DNA of 27,231 nt, from positions 1 through 27,231 of the forward strand of contig CAYOEZ010000036.1 in assembly GCA_964402955.1 (NCBI GenBank). Reading direction: 5' to 3'. The first letter of the stretch is position 1; each line of letters starts with the position of its first letter. Positions 14,759 through 21,805 of the stretch are shown piece after piece. The translations under genes and the position numbers were made by a program. This DNA is from CAYOEZ01 sp964402955. GTDB lineage: Bacteria; Chloroflexota; DTOL01; DAOUCN01. A model generated the notes under the pieces. That model was not told where the DNA came from. It saw only the letters and a list, made by a program, of their open reading frames with translations, and ran no database searches.

Positions 14759-15186
14759 GTGCCCTTCTCGCCCACAAGGCGAGCGCGCCGTAGCAATGTG
14801 CCTACAGCATCACGTATCTCGGAGAAATCAGCCTCGCGCAGCGGCTCGCGCGCGGCAAAAACCACATCCCATCCTGGAGGCACATGTGCCCACTGCTCGC
14901 GCACAATCTCGCGCAGGCGTCGTCGGATGCGGTTACGGACAACAGCCGTCCCCACACGCTTGCTGACCGAGAAGCCACAACGCGACAAAGCCAGGCCATT
15001 AGCAAGTGCACCCATTGCCAGCAGGCGATGCGACCACCATCGTCCCTGACCACGGATGGCCTGGAATCGTGCTGATTGGCGCAAGCGGGCCTGGCGCAAG
15101 GACGTGCGCCCGGACTGGCTGTGCGGTACCGGATGTTCATCTGTGGTTGAGGGCACTGCAGCGTTAGCACCATCACCCTTCCGCAC
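14755..15186 (-). CDS. rnpA: Ribonuclease P protein component
   Basis: This is the protein cofactor of RNase P, which matures the 5' ends of tRNAs. The RNR signature is present in KRVGTAVVRNRIRRRLREI, preceded by FSVSK, and followed by the DVVFAAR strand. At 143 residues it is longer than usual (about 115-125) because of roughly 25 residues before the family core LRQARLRQSARFQAIRGQG. The GTG at 15186 is the longest start and has a poor ribosome site; initiation further in cannot be excluded. It follows rpmH by 32 bases. Confidence 0.92.
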   Translation of the reverse strand: MRKGDGANAAVPSTTDEHPVPHSQSGRTSLRQARLRQSARFQAIRGQGRWWSHRLLAMGALANGLALSRCGFSVSKRVGTAVVRNRIRRRLREIVREQWAHVPPGWDVVFAAREPLREADFSEIRDAVGTLLRRARLVGEKGT

Positions 15187-15218
15187 AGGAACCTGCAGGA
15201 GGGTGTGAATGAACGAAC

Positions 15219-15419
15219 CTACCTGGCAATTGTTGACCGCTTGTCGTTGCGTCTGCCGGTCGTCTTCAGGTTGCGTGAGGAAGCCGGTGTCAGCAAATAG
15301 CGCCCGCGGGCACGCCGCCTCTTCAGAACTTCGCGGCCATCGCTGGTGCTCATGCGGTATAGAAAACCATGTGTGCGGCGACGTGGAATGCGTTTCGGTT
15401 GATACGTCCTCTTGGGCAT
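15219..15419 (-). CDS. rpmH: Large ribosomal subunit protein bL34
   Basis: This is the small basic protein bL34. The family core MPKRTYQPKRIPRRRTHGF, then RMSTSDGREVLKRRRARGR, is fully conserved. The product has 66 residues, whereas bL34 is usually 44-52; about 20 extra basic and polar residues follow the normal end. The ATG has GGAG six bases upstream, and a consensus promoter lies 50 bases further up. It heads the rpmH-rnpA-yidD-propeller-yidC-jag-pfkB operon. No dnaA gene or DnaA-box cluster is seen upstream; a divergent peptide-biosynthesis operon occupies that side instead. Confidence 0.95.
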   Translation of the reverse strand: MPKRTYQPKRIPRRRTHGFLYRMSTSDGREVLKRRRARGRYLLTPASSRNLKTTGRRNDKRSTIAR

Positions 15420-15466
15420 GACAATCTCCGTCCTAATCTCAAGAATCGCCTCTCAGGCTGCAGCGT

Positions 15467-15496
15467 ATTATACCCTAGTCGTTGTCCTTGTGTCAA
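15467..15496 (-). promoter_or_regulatory. Sigma-70 promoter of the rpmH operon
   Basis: On the minus strand a perfect TTGACA (15496-15491) and a perfect TATAAT (15472-15467) are 18 bases apart. The leader to the rpmH ATG is about 40 bases. Both hexamers being consensus fits a highly expressed ribosomal protein gene. Confidence 0.9.
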
Positions 15497-15503
15497 CAGG
15501 CAC

Positions 15504-15666
15504 GACACTTTTTCAGCACTTCCAAATATGGCGGAACGCCCGTCATTGCGAGCGATCTTTGCGAAGCAATCCCCCTGCGCAACGCTGAGATTGCTTCGTA
15601 AACAGCACTCGCAATGACGAGCCAACGGTCTGCTCGTACATACTTGGAAGCGCTGACACTTTTTCA
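15504..15666. mobile_element. MITE-like nested palindromic element between divergent promoters
   Basis: A 139-base element (15516-15654) lies between two direct copies of GACACTTTTTCA (15504-15515 and 15655-15666). Its ends are imperfect inverted repeats (AGCACTTCCAAATATG against the complement of CATACTTGGAAGCGCT, 14 of 16 matching). Inside is a second, perfect pair CGTCATTGCGAG/CTCGCAATGACG (15541-15552, 15608-15619) and a third, CGAAGCAATC/GATTGCTTCG (15562-15571, 15589-15598). The CGTCATTGCGAG...GAAGCAATC palindrome is a repeat type I know from many bacterial genomes. It encodes nothing. The rest of the 393-base gap holds only the two divergent promoters and the untranslated leader of the plus-strand operon. 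Confidence 0.75.
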
Positions 15667-15668
15667 CT

Positions 15669-15697
15669 TTGACAATCCTTCTCTCGTGTGATAGAAT
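15669..15697 (+). promoter_or_regulatory. Sigma-70 promoter of the RiPP operon
   Basis: A perfect -35 TTGACA (15669-15674) and -10 TAGAAT (15692-15697) are 17 bases apart. Transcription should start near 15704, giving a leader of about 110 bases to the first start codon. The -35 box begins three bases after the right direct repeat of the palindromic element. Confidence 0.8.
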
Positions 15698-15812
15698 CAC
15701 TCTTGCCGGCGCGGCGATCCTTCCGCCCATTTTCGGTCCCACTATCCCCTTTGTGCAGCACAGAAGACTAACACTGCTCAACCGTATCCCGGTCATCTCA
15801 GACGGAGACCAT

Positions 15813-17786
15813 ATGTCAGCATATACTCGTCGCGACGCAGCGAAACGCATACCGCGGCTTCCCCGCAGCGGCGTTCTTGACCTGACCTATCGCTGCAACA
15901 ACCACTGCCGCCACTGCTGGTCGTGGCTGTCTCCGCAATCTGCGCAGAAGCAGCACGAGTTGTCGGTCGCCGAGATCAGAGGCATCGTGGATGCGGCCAG
16001 GAATATGGGCTGCCGTGAGTGGAGCATGTCAGGCGGCGAGCCAATGCTCCGCTCCGACTTCCCTGAGATATTCGACTACGTCACCTCGCGAGCCGCCGCC
16101 TACAAGATCAACAGCAACGGCACGCTCATCACCCCCTCCATTGCGCAACTCATGACGCGCAAGGGTGCGAAGATGATTGCCCTCTATGGCGCCACGGCAG
16201 ATGTCTATGACCACGTCACACGCAACCCGGGCGGATTCGAAGCTGCCATGCGCGGCATGCGCTACTTGAAAGAAGCGGGCGCCGGCTTCATCGTGCAGAT
16301 CATTCCCATGCGCGACAATTATCATCAGATCGAAGACATGAAGCGCCTGGCGCTTTCCTTGAGTCCTCACTGGCGCTTCGGCGCAGCCTGGCTCTATCTC
16401 TCGAGTTGTGGCAGTGAGCAGATGAACCGGGAGATCAGCCGGCAGCGACTTGATCCCGCTGAGGTCATCGCGCTCGATCCTCCCGACCCGACATGGTCTG
16501 GCCAACCCAGTAGCAGCGACTCGTGCAATGGCGCCAGCGACAGTCGCCTCTTCGCCGCCTGCGCAGCCGGCAAGTCCGAATTCCACATCGACGCCTACGG
16601 CCAAATGTCATTCTGCGGCTTCATCCAGGACCCACAGATGCGCTATGATCTGCGCCAGGGCAGCTTTGCCGACGCCTGGGACGCCTTCATCCCGTCTCTT
16701 GCCGGCTACGTTCACGCCGACAGCGAGTATTCTGAGAACTGCGGCTCGTGCGAGTTGCGCAGTAGCTGCCGCTGGTGCCCGGTCTACGGCTATCTGGAAC
16801 ACGGGCGCTTCACGGCCAAGGTCGACTATCTCTGCGCATTGGCCAAAGAGGCGCACTCATACAAACAAAACTGGCTGCAGAGCCATCGCCGCTACTACCA
16901 GTGCGGCGGTATGACCATCCAACTCGATAGCGATCTGCCGCTGAGCCAGCTCAATCTCGACGCGAAGTTCCAGGCCTTTCAGGTCGCCGGGCCGGGCGAA
17001 GATAACATTAGCATCTCCCACTCGTACGCTTTGCCTGCGCTGAACGAAGACGACCTGGGGCAGGAGGTTTACCGTAAGCCGCCCTGGGCCATCTACAAGA
17101 AAGGCGATTCCTGGGTGTATGTATCGATCTCGCCGCGTCCCGAGGACAGGCAGCCCTATCAGGTCGCCGTCTTCAGCCACGACTACCGGCAGGCCAAGAT
17201 CTACAGCCCCAATGAAGACATCGTGCGTAAGGGCAAACTGGGGTCGCTGACGTTTTTCCCTACCGATCAGATTCTCTTCGCCCAGTTGCTCGCCGACCGG
17301 CAGGGCTGCTACCTGCACTCAAGCGGCGTTGTCCTCGGCGGCCAGGGACTAGTATTCGCGGGACACTCCGACGCCGGCAAGTCGACCACAGTTAAGATGC
17401 TTCAAGAAGAGGCCGAGATCCTCTGTGACGACCGCATCATCGTCCGCCGCTGGCCAGACGGTTTCCGCATCCACGGCACGTGGAGCCACGGCGAGGTGCC
17501 AGACGTGTGCGCAGGATCAGCCCCGTTGCGGGCCATCCTCTTCTTGACGAAGGACACGGACAACCGGCTTGTACGCCTGACCGCCAAGAACGAGATCACG
17601 CGCAAGCTTCTGGGCTGCGTAATCAAGCCCTTCGTCACGGCCGAGTGGTGGCAAAAGACGCTCTCGGTCATCGAGCAGATCGTGACCGAAATACCCTGCT
17701 ACGACATGCATTTCGACAAGAGCGGCGCCATTGTCGACATCCTGAGACAAACGCTGCTCGAACCGCAACATCCGGCCGGACAATGA
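15813..17786 (+). CDS. Radical SAM/SPASM protein fused to an HPr-kinase-like domain
   Basis: This 657-residue protein joins two activities. The N-terminal radical SAM half has the CX3CX2C cluster YRCNNHCRHCW (C28, C32, C35) and SGGEP. A SPASM region follows: CX12GX4C (C250-C268) and CX2CX5CX2C with a last Cys (C310, C313, C319, C322, C341), binding auxiliary FeS clusters. After a linker, about residues 370-650 resemble HprK-like kinases, with Walker A GHSDAGKS (517-524) and an acidic pair in ILCDDRIIV. The ATG at 15813 has GGAG five bases upstream; an earlier ATG at 15669 overlaps the promoter and is rejected. Radical SAM enzymes of this kind crosslink peptides, and HprK-like enzymes phosphorylate some lasso peptides; the fusion suggests both act on one precursor. 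Confidence 0.88.
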   Translation: MSAYTRRDAAKRIPRLPRSGVLDLTYRCNNHCRHCWSWLSPQSAQKQHELSVAEIRGIVDAARNMGCREWSMSGGEPMLRSDFPEIFDYVTSRAAAYKINSNGTLITPSIAQLMTRKGAKMIALYGATADVYDHVTRNPGGFEAAMRGMRYLKEAGAGFIVQIIPMRDNYHQIEDMKRLALSLSPHWRFGAAWLYLSSCGSEQMNREISRQRLDPAEVIALDPPDPTWSGQPSSSDSCNGASDSRLFAACAAGKSEFHIDAYGQMSFCGFIQDPQMRYDLRQGSFADAWDAFIPSLAGYVHADSEYSENCGSCELRSSCRWCPVYGYLEHGRFTAKVDYLCALAKEAHSYKQNWLQSHRRYYQCGGMTIQLDSDLPLSQLNLDAKFQAFQVAGPGEDNISISHSYALPALNEDDLGQEVYRKPPWAIYKKGDSWVYVSISPRPEDRQPYQVAVFSHDYRQAKIYSPNEDIVRKGKLGSLTFFPTDQILFAQLLADRQGCYLHSSGVVLGGQGLVFAGHSDAGKSTTVKMLQEEAEILCDDRIIVRRWPDGFRIHGTWSHGEVPDVCAGSAPLRAILFLTKDTDNRLVRLTAKNEITRKLLGCVIKPFVTAEWWQKTLSVIEQIVTEIPCYDMHFDKSGAIVDILRQTLLEPQHPAGQ

Positions 17787-18955
17787 GGGACACAAGAAGC
17801 TACGTTTCACAAGTGCGCGCGCAAGACTCCGCCTTGTGGAAGCACAAGCCGTCCCTGCTTGGCACGTTGGACATCGAGCTGACCGAGCGCTGCAACAACA
17901 ACTGCATCCATTGTTACATCAATCAGCCCGCCAACGATCTGGCGGCCAAAGAGCGCGAGCAGGACACGCGGCGCATCCAGGGCATCCTGGTGGAAGCCGC
18001 CGCGTTGGGGTGCCTGCGCGTTCGCTTCAGCGGCGGCGAGCCACTGCTGCGCGACGATTTCGAGACGATCTACCTGTTCGCCCGCCGCCTGGGCATGAAG
18101 GTGCTTCTCTTTACAAACGCAACGCTCATCACGCCGGCGCTGGCCGATCTCTTCGTGCGCATTCCGCCGCTGGAGACAATAGAGATCAGCATTTACGGGA
18201 TGAGCCGGCGCTCTTACGAGGCGGTCAGCCGCACACCAGGATCGCTCGCGGCAGCCAGGCGCGGCATCGACTTGCTGAGGGTGCGCAACATACCATTTGT
18301 GGTGAAGGGCGCACTGCTGCCATCCAACAAGGCGGAGCTGACTCAGTTCGAGGCCTGGGCGCGCGCCATTTCTGTCATCAGTACGCCGCCGTCTGAGGCC
18401 ATGTTTTTCTACCTGCGCTGCCGGCGGGACTCAGATGAGAAGAACGCTCTCATTAGCCGCCTGCGTCTGTCACCGGCAGAGAGCGTGCGCATGCTCAGCC
18501 GCGATCCTGGCGGCTACCGCGCCGCTATGCGTGAGTTCCTGAGCAAGTTCTCTGCTCCGCCAGGCGACAAGCTCTTTTCGTGTGGGGCTGGACGGGGCAA
18601 TGGTTGTGTGGATGCCTTTGGCATGCTCCAGCCCTGTATGATGCTGCGCCACCCCGACTCCGTGTATGATCTGCGATCTGGCTCGCTGAAAGACGCGTTC
18701 ACACGCTTTTTTCCTGCCATGCGCGAGTTGCGCGCGACGCACGCTGGCTATCTTGCCCGTTGCGCGCGCTGCTTTCTCAAGTCACTCTGCGAGCAGTGCC
18801 CGGCGCAGTCATGGATGGAGCACGGAACGATGGACACACCAGTCGACTACCATTGCGGCGTGGCGCATGCGCAGGCGCGCTGGCTGGGCGTCCTCGCTGC
18901 TAACGAACAGGCCTGGGACGTTGCCAACTGGCAGGAACGCATCGCTGCCATGTAA
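17783..18955 (+). CDS. Radical SAM/SPASM peptide-modifying enzyme (second of three)
   Basis: This 390-residue enzyme is expected to generate a 5'-deoxyadenosyl radical and form a crosslink in a peptide substrate. The radical SAM motif is TERCNNNCIHCYINQP (C37, C41, C44), followed by FSGGEPLL. The SPASM part has CX12GX4C around GCVDAFGMLQPC and CX2CX5CX2C in CARCFLKSLCEQC, with a later Cys in DYHCGVAHA. The ATG overlaps the stop of the fusion gene as ATGA; a longer start at 17480 lies inside that gene and is rejected. It has no N-terminal RRE of its own, so it should depend on the separate PqqD-type protein. It is closely related to the gene at 20118-21248. Confidence 0.92.
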   Translation: MRDTRSYVSQVRAQDSALWKHKPSLLGTLDIELTERCNNNCIHCYINQPANDLAAKEREQDTRRIQGILVEAAALGCLRVRFSGGEPLLRDDFETIYLFARRLGMKVLLFTNATLITPALADLFVRIPPLETIEISIYGMSRRSYEAVSRTPGSLAAARRGIDLLRVRNIPFVVKGALLPSNKAELTQFEAWARAISVISTPPSEAMFFYLRCRRDSDEKNALISRLRLSPAESVRMLSRDPGGYRAAMREFLSKFSAPPGDKLFSCGAGRGNGCVDAFGMLQPCMMLRHPDSVYDLRSGSLKDAFTRFFPAMRELRATHAGYLARCARCFLKSLCEQCPAQSWMEHGTMDTPVDYHCGVAHAQARWLGVLAANEQAWDVANWQERIAAM

Positions 18956-19002
18956 ACTGTATGCGGGCGAGAATGGTAACGAGGGCAGGCGACAGTAACG
19001 AT

Positions 19003-19008
19003 AGGAGG
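19003..19008 (+). promoter_or_regulatory. Consensus ribosome-binding site of the candidate precursor
   Basis: AGGAGG lies nine bases before the ATG at 19018. It is one of the two strongest sites in the operon, as expected for a peptide substrate that must exceed its enzymes, and it decides against the longer start at 18961. Confidence 0.8.
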
Positions 19009-19017
19009 AGCAGAGAC

Positions 19018-19209
19018 ATGAAAGGCACATGGACAAAACCTCAGTTGATTACCCTGGTGCGGGGCACGCCTGAGGAGGCAGTGCTGATCGCCTGCAAATT
19101 GGCAACCCCCGGCCAGAGCGCACCCAACTTTGTCGGCACGGCCTGCATCTGTCCGACCGGAGATGGCGCAGGCAGTTGTGCTCAGTGCGAGACGACCAGC
19201 AACAGCTAG
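19018..19209 (+). CDS. Candidate cysteine-rich RiPP precursor peptide
   Basis: This 63-residue peptide has the layout of a RiPP precursor. The N-terminal part MKGTWTKPQLITLVRGTPEE, continuing AVLIACK, looks like a leader, with a hydrophobic-basic LITLVRG stretch and an acidic PEEAVL turn. I recall similar PEEAVL-x-x-CK leaders on small peptides beside radical SAM/PqqD genes, but cannot check this. The presumed core (from about residue 28) is rich in Gly, Ala, Thr and Ser and holds C43, C45, C54 and C57 (ACIC and CAQC), with C26 in the leader. These fit thioether crosslinking (sacti- or ranthipeptide style). It has no signal peptide and lies between the second radical SAM gene and the PqqD gene. 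Confidence 0.78.
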   Translation: MKGTWTKPQLITLVRGTPEEAVLIACKLATPGQSAPNFVGTACICPTGDGAGSCAQCETTSNS

Positions 19210-19274
19210 ACACTGGGCTGTTACGCTCGGCCGCCCCGAAGCCTCGCGCTCATGTTTAGGCAAAGGAGAAAACA

Positions 19275-19583
19275 ATGACGACAGACGTGCGTCTGAACAC
19301 TCGCTACGCACCGTCACAGGATATTGTTGCCCGCGAGATCGAAGGTGAGCTCATCATCGTGCCGCTCGTCGCTGGCATTGGCGACCTGGAAGATGAGTTG
19401 TTTACGGTCAACGAGACCGGCCGCGCCATCTGGAATCTCCTCGATGGCCGCAAGACCCTACAAGACGTTGCCATCCAGCTTGGCGGCGAGTTTGACGCCG
19501 CGCCTGTGGATATCACCGAGGACGTGGCCGGGTTCACAGCCGAGCTTCTCAAACGGAGAATGCTTGTTGAAGTCGCAGGCTGA
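19275..19583 (+). CDS. PqqD-family peptide chaperone (RiPP recognition element)
   Basis: This 102-residue protein has the PqqD winged-helix fold that binds leader peptides and presents them to modifying enzymes. The family marks are visible: DIVAREIEGELIIVPL strands, LFTVNETGRAIWNLLDGRKT, and a C-terminal helix ending ELLKRRMLVEV. The ATG has AGGAG six bases upstream. It follows the candidate precursor by 65 bases, and its last 20 bases overlap the start of the peptidase gene. As the only free-standing RRE in the operon it probably serves all three radical SAM enzymes. Confidence 0.92.
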   Translation: MTTDVRLNTRYAPSQDIVAREIEGELIIVPLVAGIGDLEDELFTVNETGRAIWNLLDGRKTLQDVAIQLGGEFDAAPVDITEDVAGFTAELLKRRMLVEVAG

Positions 19584-20121
19584 GCGCACGCGCCAGGCCT
19601 CACGTTCGCAGCCGCTGGCGCCTGTCCCGGACGGCGGCGGGCAGAGTTACAGCCTGAGCGGCGACGAGTTGTCGCTGTCCGGGCCGGCCCTCAGGCAACT
19701 ACTCGAGGCGGTCATCGAGCACGGCGCGCCCTTCCGCTTTCGCGCCCGCGGCGCAAGCATGTCGCCATTCATCAAGGATGGCGACGTAATCACAATTGTC
19801 CCGCTGGGCGGCCGTGCGCCACGGGTGGGTGACGTCGTCGCCTTCGCGCGGGGGCCACATCTCGTTGTCCACCGCGTGGTCGGGCAAGCGGCGGCCGGTT
19901 ACATGATTCAGGGTGACGGCCTGAGCGAGAGCAAAGAGACGGCACGCCTAAGCCAAATACGCGGCCGTGTGCAGAGCGTCGAGCGTAACGGACGGCCGGT
20001 GCGCCTCGGTTTGGGCCGCGAGCGCGTCATCATCGCCTGGCTCACGGGCAGCGGCGCCTTCACGCGCATCGTTATTCCGCTTTGGATTCGTCTGCGTGGT
20101 CTCGTCAGGAGGTCCGGGTGA
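19564..20121 (+). CDS. S24/S26-type peptidase with Ser/His dyad (SipW/ER-like), candidate leader protease
   Basis: This 185-residue serine peptidase has the S26 boxes: RGASMSPFIKDGDVI with S65 as nucleophile, RVGDVVAFARG, VVHRVVG with H103 where bacterial type I enzymes have Lys, and MIQGDGLSE with D118. The His form is typical of the ER/SipW type. No clear N-terminal membrane anchor is seen; a moderately hydrophobic segment lies near the C-terminus (VIIAWLTGSGAFTRIVIPLW). The TTG at 19564 was chosen because GGAG stands five bases upstream; a TTG at 19567 is equally possible. With an exporter that lacks a C39 domain, it is the best candidate for leader removal. Regulator-type S24 function is unlikely, as no HTH is present. 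Confidence 0.85.
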   Translation: MLKSQAERTRQASRSQPLAPVPDGGGQSYSLSGDELSLSGPALRQLLEAVIEHGAPFRFRARGASMSPFIKDGDVITIVPLGGRAPRVGDVVAFARGPHLVVHRVVGQAAAGYMIQGDGLSESKETARLSQIRGRVQSVERNGRPVRLGLGRERVIIAWLTGSGAFTRIVIPLWIRLRGLVRRSG

Positions 20122-21248
20122 GCACATCGCATAGATCAACTGCCCCGCTCCAAGATATGACACTCTGGGACAAAATGGCGGCGCATGGTTCTCTGTTCTC
20201 TTTCGAGATGGAGCTGACTGCGCGCTGCAACAATGACTGCCGGCACTGCTACATCAATGTACCTGCGGCCGATGCCTCTGCGAAAGCCCGCGAGTTGACG
20301 GCCAGCGAGATTGCCGCCCTGGCCGATGAAGCCGTGAGTCTGGGGGCGCTGTGGTGTCTGCTGACGGGCGGGGAGCCGCTGCTGCGCGAGGATTTCGAGG
20401 AAATATACATGCTCCTCAAGCGTAAGGGGCTTCTGGTCTCCTTGTTCACCAATGCCATACCAGTGACAGAGTCGACTGTGCGCTTGCTTACCCGCTATCC
20501 AGCACGTGATATTGAGGTGACCGTGTACGGCGTCACCAAAGAGACATACGAGCGAGTCACGCGCCGCCCGGGCTCATTTGACGCCTTCATGCGCGGCCTC
20601 AACCTGCTGCTGGACAGCGGCATCAAGGTTCGCCTGAAAGCAATGGCAATGCGCTCCAATGCCCACGAGATGGCGGCGATCGCCGCGTTTTGCCGCGCCC
20701 TCACGAAGGACTACTTCCGCTTTGATCCGCTTCTGCACCAGCGCTTTGATGGCAACCCTGCCCGCAACGCCGAGATTCGGGCCGAGCGGCTCTCTCCCGA
20801 CGAAGTCGTCGCCATCGAGCAAGGCGACCCGCTGCGCTTTCTAGCGCTGCAGGCAGGCTGCGACAGGCTGATCGTGCCGGCCGCCGCTGAGCAGACCTGC
20901 CACCTGTTCCGCTGCGGCGCAGGCAAGGGCAGCGTTGTCATTGGCTACGATGGCCAGTTACGTCTGTGTTCATCACTCTGGCGCCCCGATACCATGTACG
21001 ACCTGCGCACGGGCAGCCTGAGCCACGCCTGGCACACGTTCGTGCGGAATGTGCAACAGATGACCTCAGATGATGCGCAGTTCCTGGCGACCTGCAGCAG
21101 ATGCTCACTCATCAACCTGTGCCTGTGGTGTCCGGCGCATGCATACCTGGAGACCGGACAGATGGAGCGGCGCGTTGAGTCCTTCTGCGCTGTCGCCCAT
21201 GCCCGCGCTGCCGCACTGGGCGTCTCCATACCGACAGGACAAACATGA
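20118..21248 (+). CDS. Radical SAM/SPASM peptide-modifying enzyme (third of three)
   Basis: This 376-residue paralogue of the enzyme at 17783-18955 has its radical SAM cysteines at the same positions (C37, C41, C44 in TARCNNDCRHCYINVP) and TGGEPLL. The SPASM boxes are CX12GX4C (RCGAGKGSVV...GQLRLC), CX2CX5CX2C (CSRCSLINLCLWC) and a last Cys in ESFCAVAHA. The start is a GTG overlapping the peptidase stop as GTGA, with perfect AGGAGG five bases upstream; the longer reading from 20082 would run inside the peptidase gene. Two related enzymes in one operon suggest separate crosslinks on the same precursor or a heteromeric complex. Confidence 0.92.
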   Translation: MSTSHRSTAPLQDMTLWDKMAAHGSLFSFEMELTARCNNDCRHCYINVPAADASAKARELTASEIAALADEAVSLGALWCLLTGGEPLLREDFEEIYMLLKRKGLLVSLFTNAIPVTESTVRLLTRYPARDIEVTVYGVTKETYERVTRRPGSFDAFMRGLNLLLDSGIKVRLKAMAMRSNAHEMAAIAAFCRALTKDYFRFDPLLHQRFDGNPARNAEIRAERLSPDEVVAIEQGDPLRFLALQAGCDRLIVPAAAEQTCHLFRCGAGKGSVVIGYDGQLRLCSSLWRPDTMYDLRTGSLSHAWHTFVRNVQQMTSDDAQFLATCSRCSLINLCLWCPAHAYLETGQMERRVESFCAVAHARAAALGVSIPTGQT

Positions 21249-21805
21249 GAGGACAGAGCGGGCTACACGCTGCTGCCCGGAGAACTTTCTTCCGGTCTAT
21301 TCTGGCTATGCAAGGCACACGACTGTACCGCGAGCTTGTGCATACTGTGCACCCGCCGTATCGCATCGTCGAAGCGACGGACGACGATCTGCGCACCATC
21401 TATCGCTGGTTCGATCCTGAGGGCACGCCTCCGCCCAGACGGCACAATCCGGACGTTACCGACTACGTTGCCAGGTCCGGCAACGCCATCATCGGCTTTG
21501 TGCAGGCTATACACAACGATGACCAGACCAACCCGTTCTTTGGCTGGTGGGCATTCAGCGTGCAGGTGCGGCTGCGCTGGCGTGGCATGGGCATTGGCCG
21601 GGCGCTCTCCGAGCGCATGATCGCGCACGCCCGTGCAGCCGGAGCGCGCGAGGTGTCACTGCTTGTACGCGAAACCAATCAACCTGCCATCCGCCTCTAC
21701 ACGACGCTCGGCTTCAAGCGCAGGAGCATCCCCAACCTGGAAGCGCACCTGCAGAGCCAGGGATTCGCTCCGGAACACCTTATCGTCATGAGCAAGAATC
21801 TGTGA
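21245..21805 (+). CDS. GNAT-family N-acetyltransferase
   Basis: This is a 186-residue acetyl-CoA-dependent acetyltransferase. The acetyl-CoA loop is seen in VRLRWRGMGIGRALSERMI (R/Q-x-x-G-x-G/A form), followed by the C-terminal NQPAIRLYTTLGFKRR motif. About 35 residues precede the GNAT fold, so the true start could be the ATG at 21308. The listed ATG overlaps the previous stop as ATGA. Embedded in the operon, it may acetylate the modified peptide, or protect the host from it; the sequence does not decide between these. Confidence 0.88.
   Translation: MRGQSGLHAAARRTFFRSILAMQGTRLYRELVHTVHPPYRIVEATDDDLRTIYRWFDPEGTPPPRRHNPDVTDYVARSGNAIIGFVQAIHNDDQTNPFFGWWAFSVQVRLRWRGMGIGRALSERMIAHARAAGAREVSLLVRETNQPAIRLYTTLGFKRRSIPNLEAHLQSQGFAPEHLIVMSKNL

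Noticed and set aside
15420..15812. Possible replication origin, because rpmH and rnpA often flank dnaA
   Set aside because: No dnaA gene and no cluster of TTATCCACA-like boxes is seen; the gap is accounted for by two promoters, a palindromic element and a leader.
15350..15850. Minus-strand open frame across the rpmH promoter and the palindromic element
   Set aside because: It runs through two promoters and inverted repeats, overlaps two real genes, and shows no protein family character.
17480..18955. Extended 491-codon reading of the second radical SAM gene
   Set aside because: The first 100 codons lie inside the kinase domain of the fusion gene; the ATGA overlap at 17783 is the natural start.
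19210..19274. Second small precursor or hairpin between the candidate precursor and pqqD
   Set aside because: The 65 bases contain only short, poor pairings and no open frame with a ribosome site.
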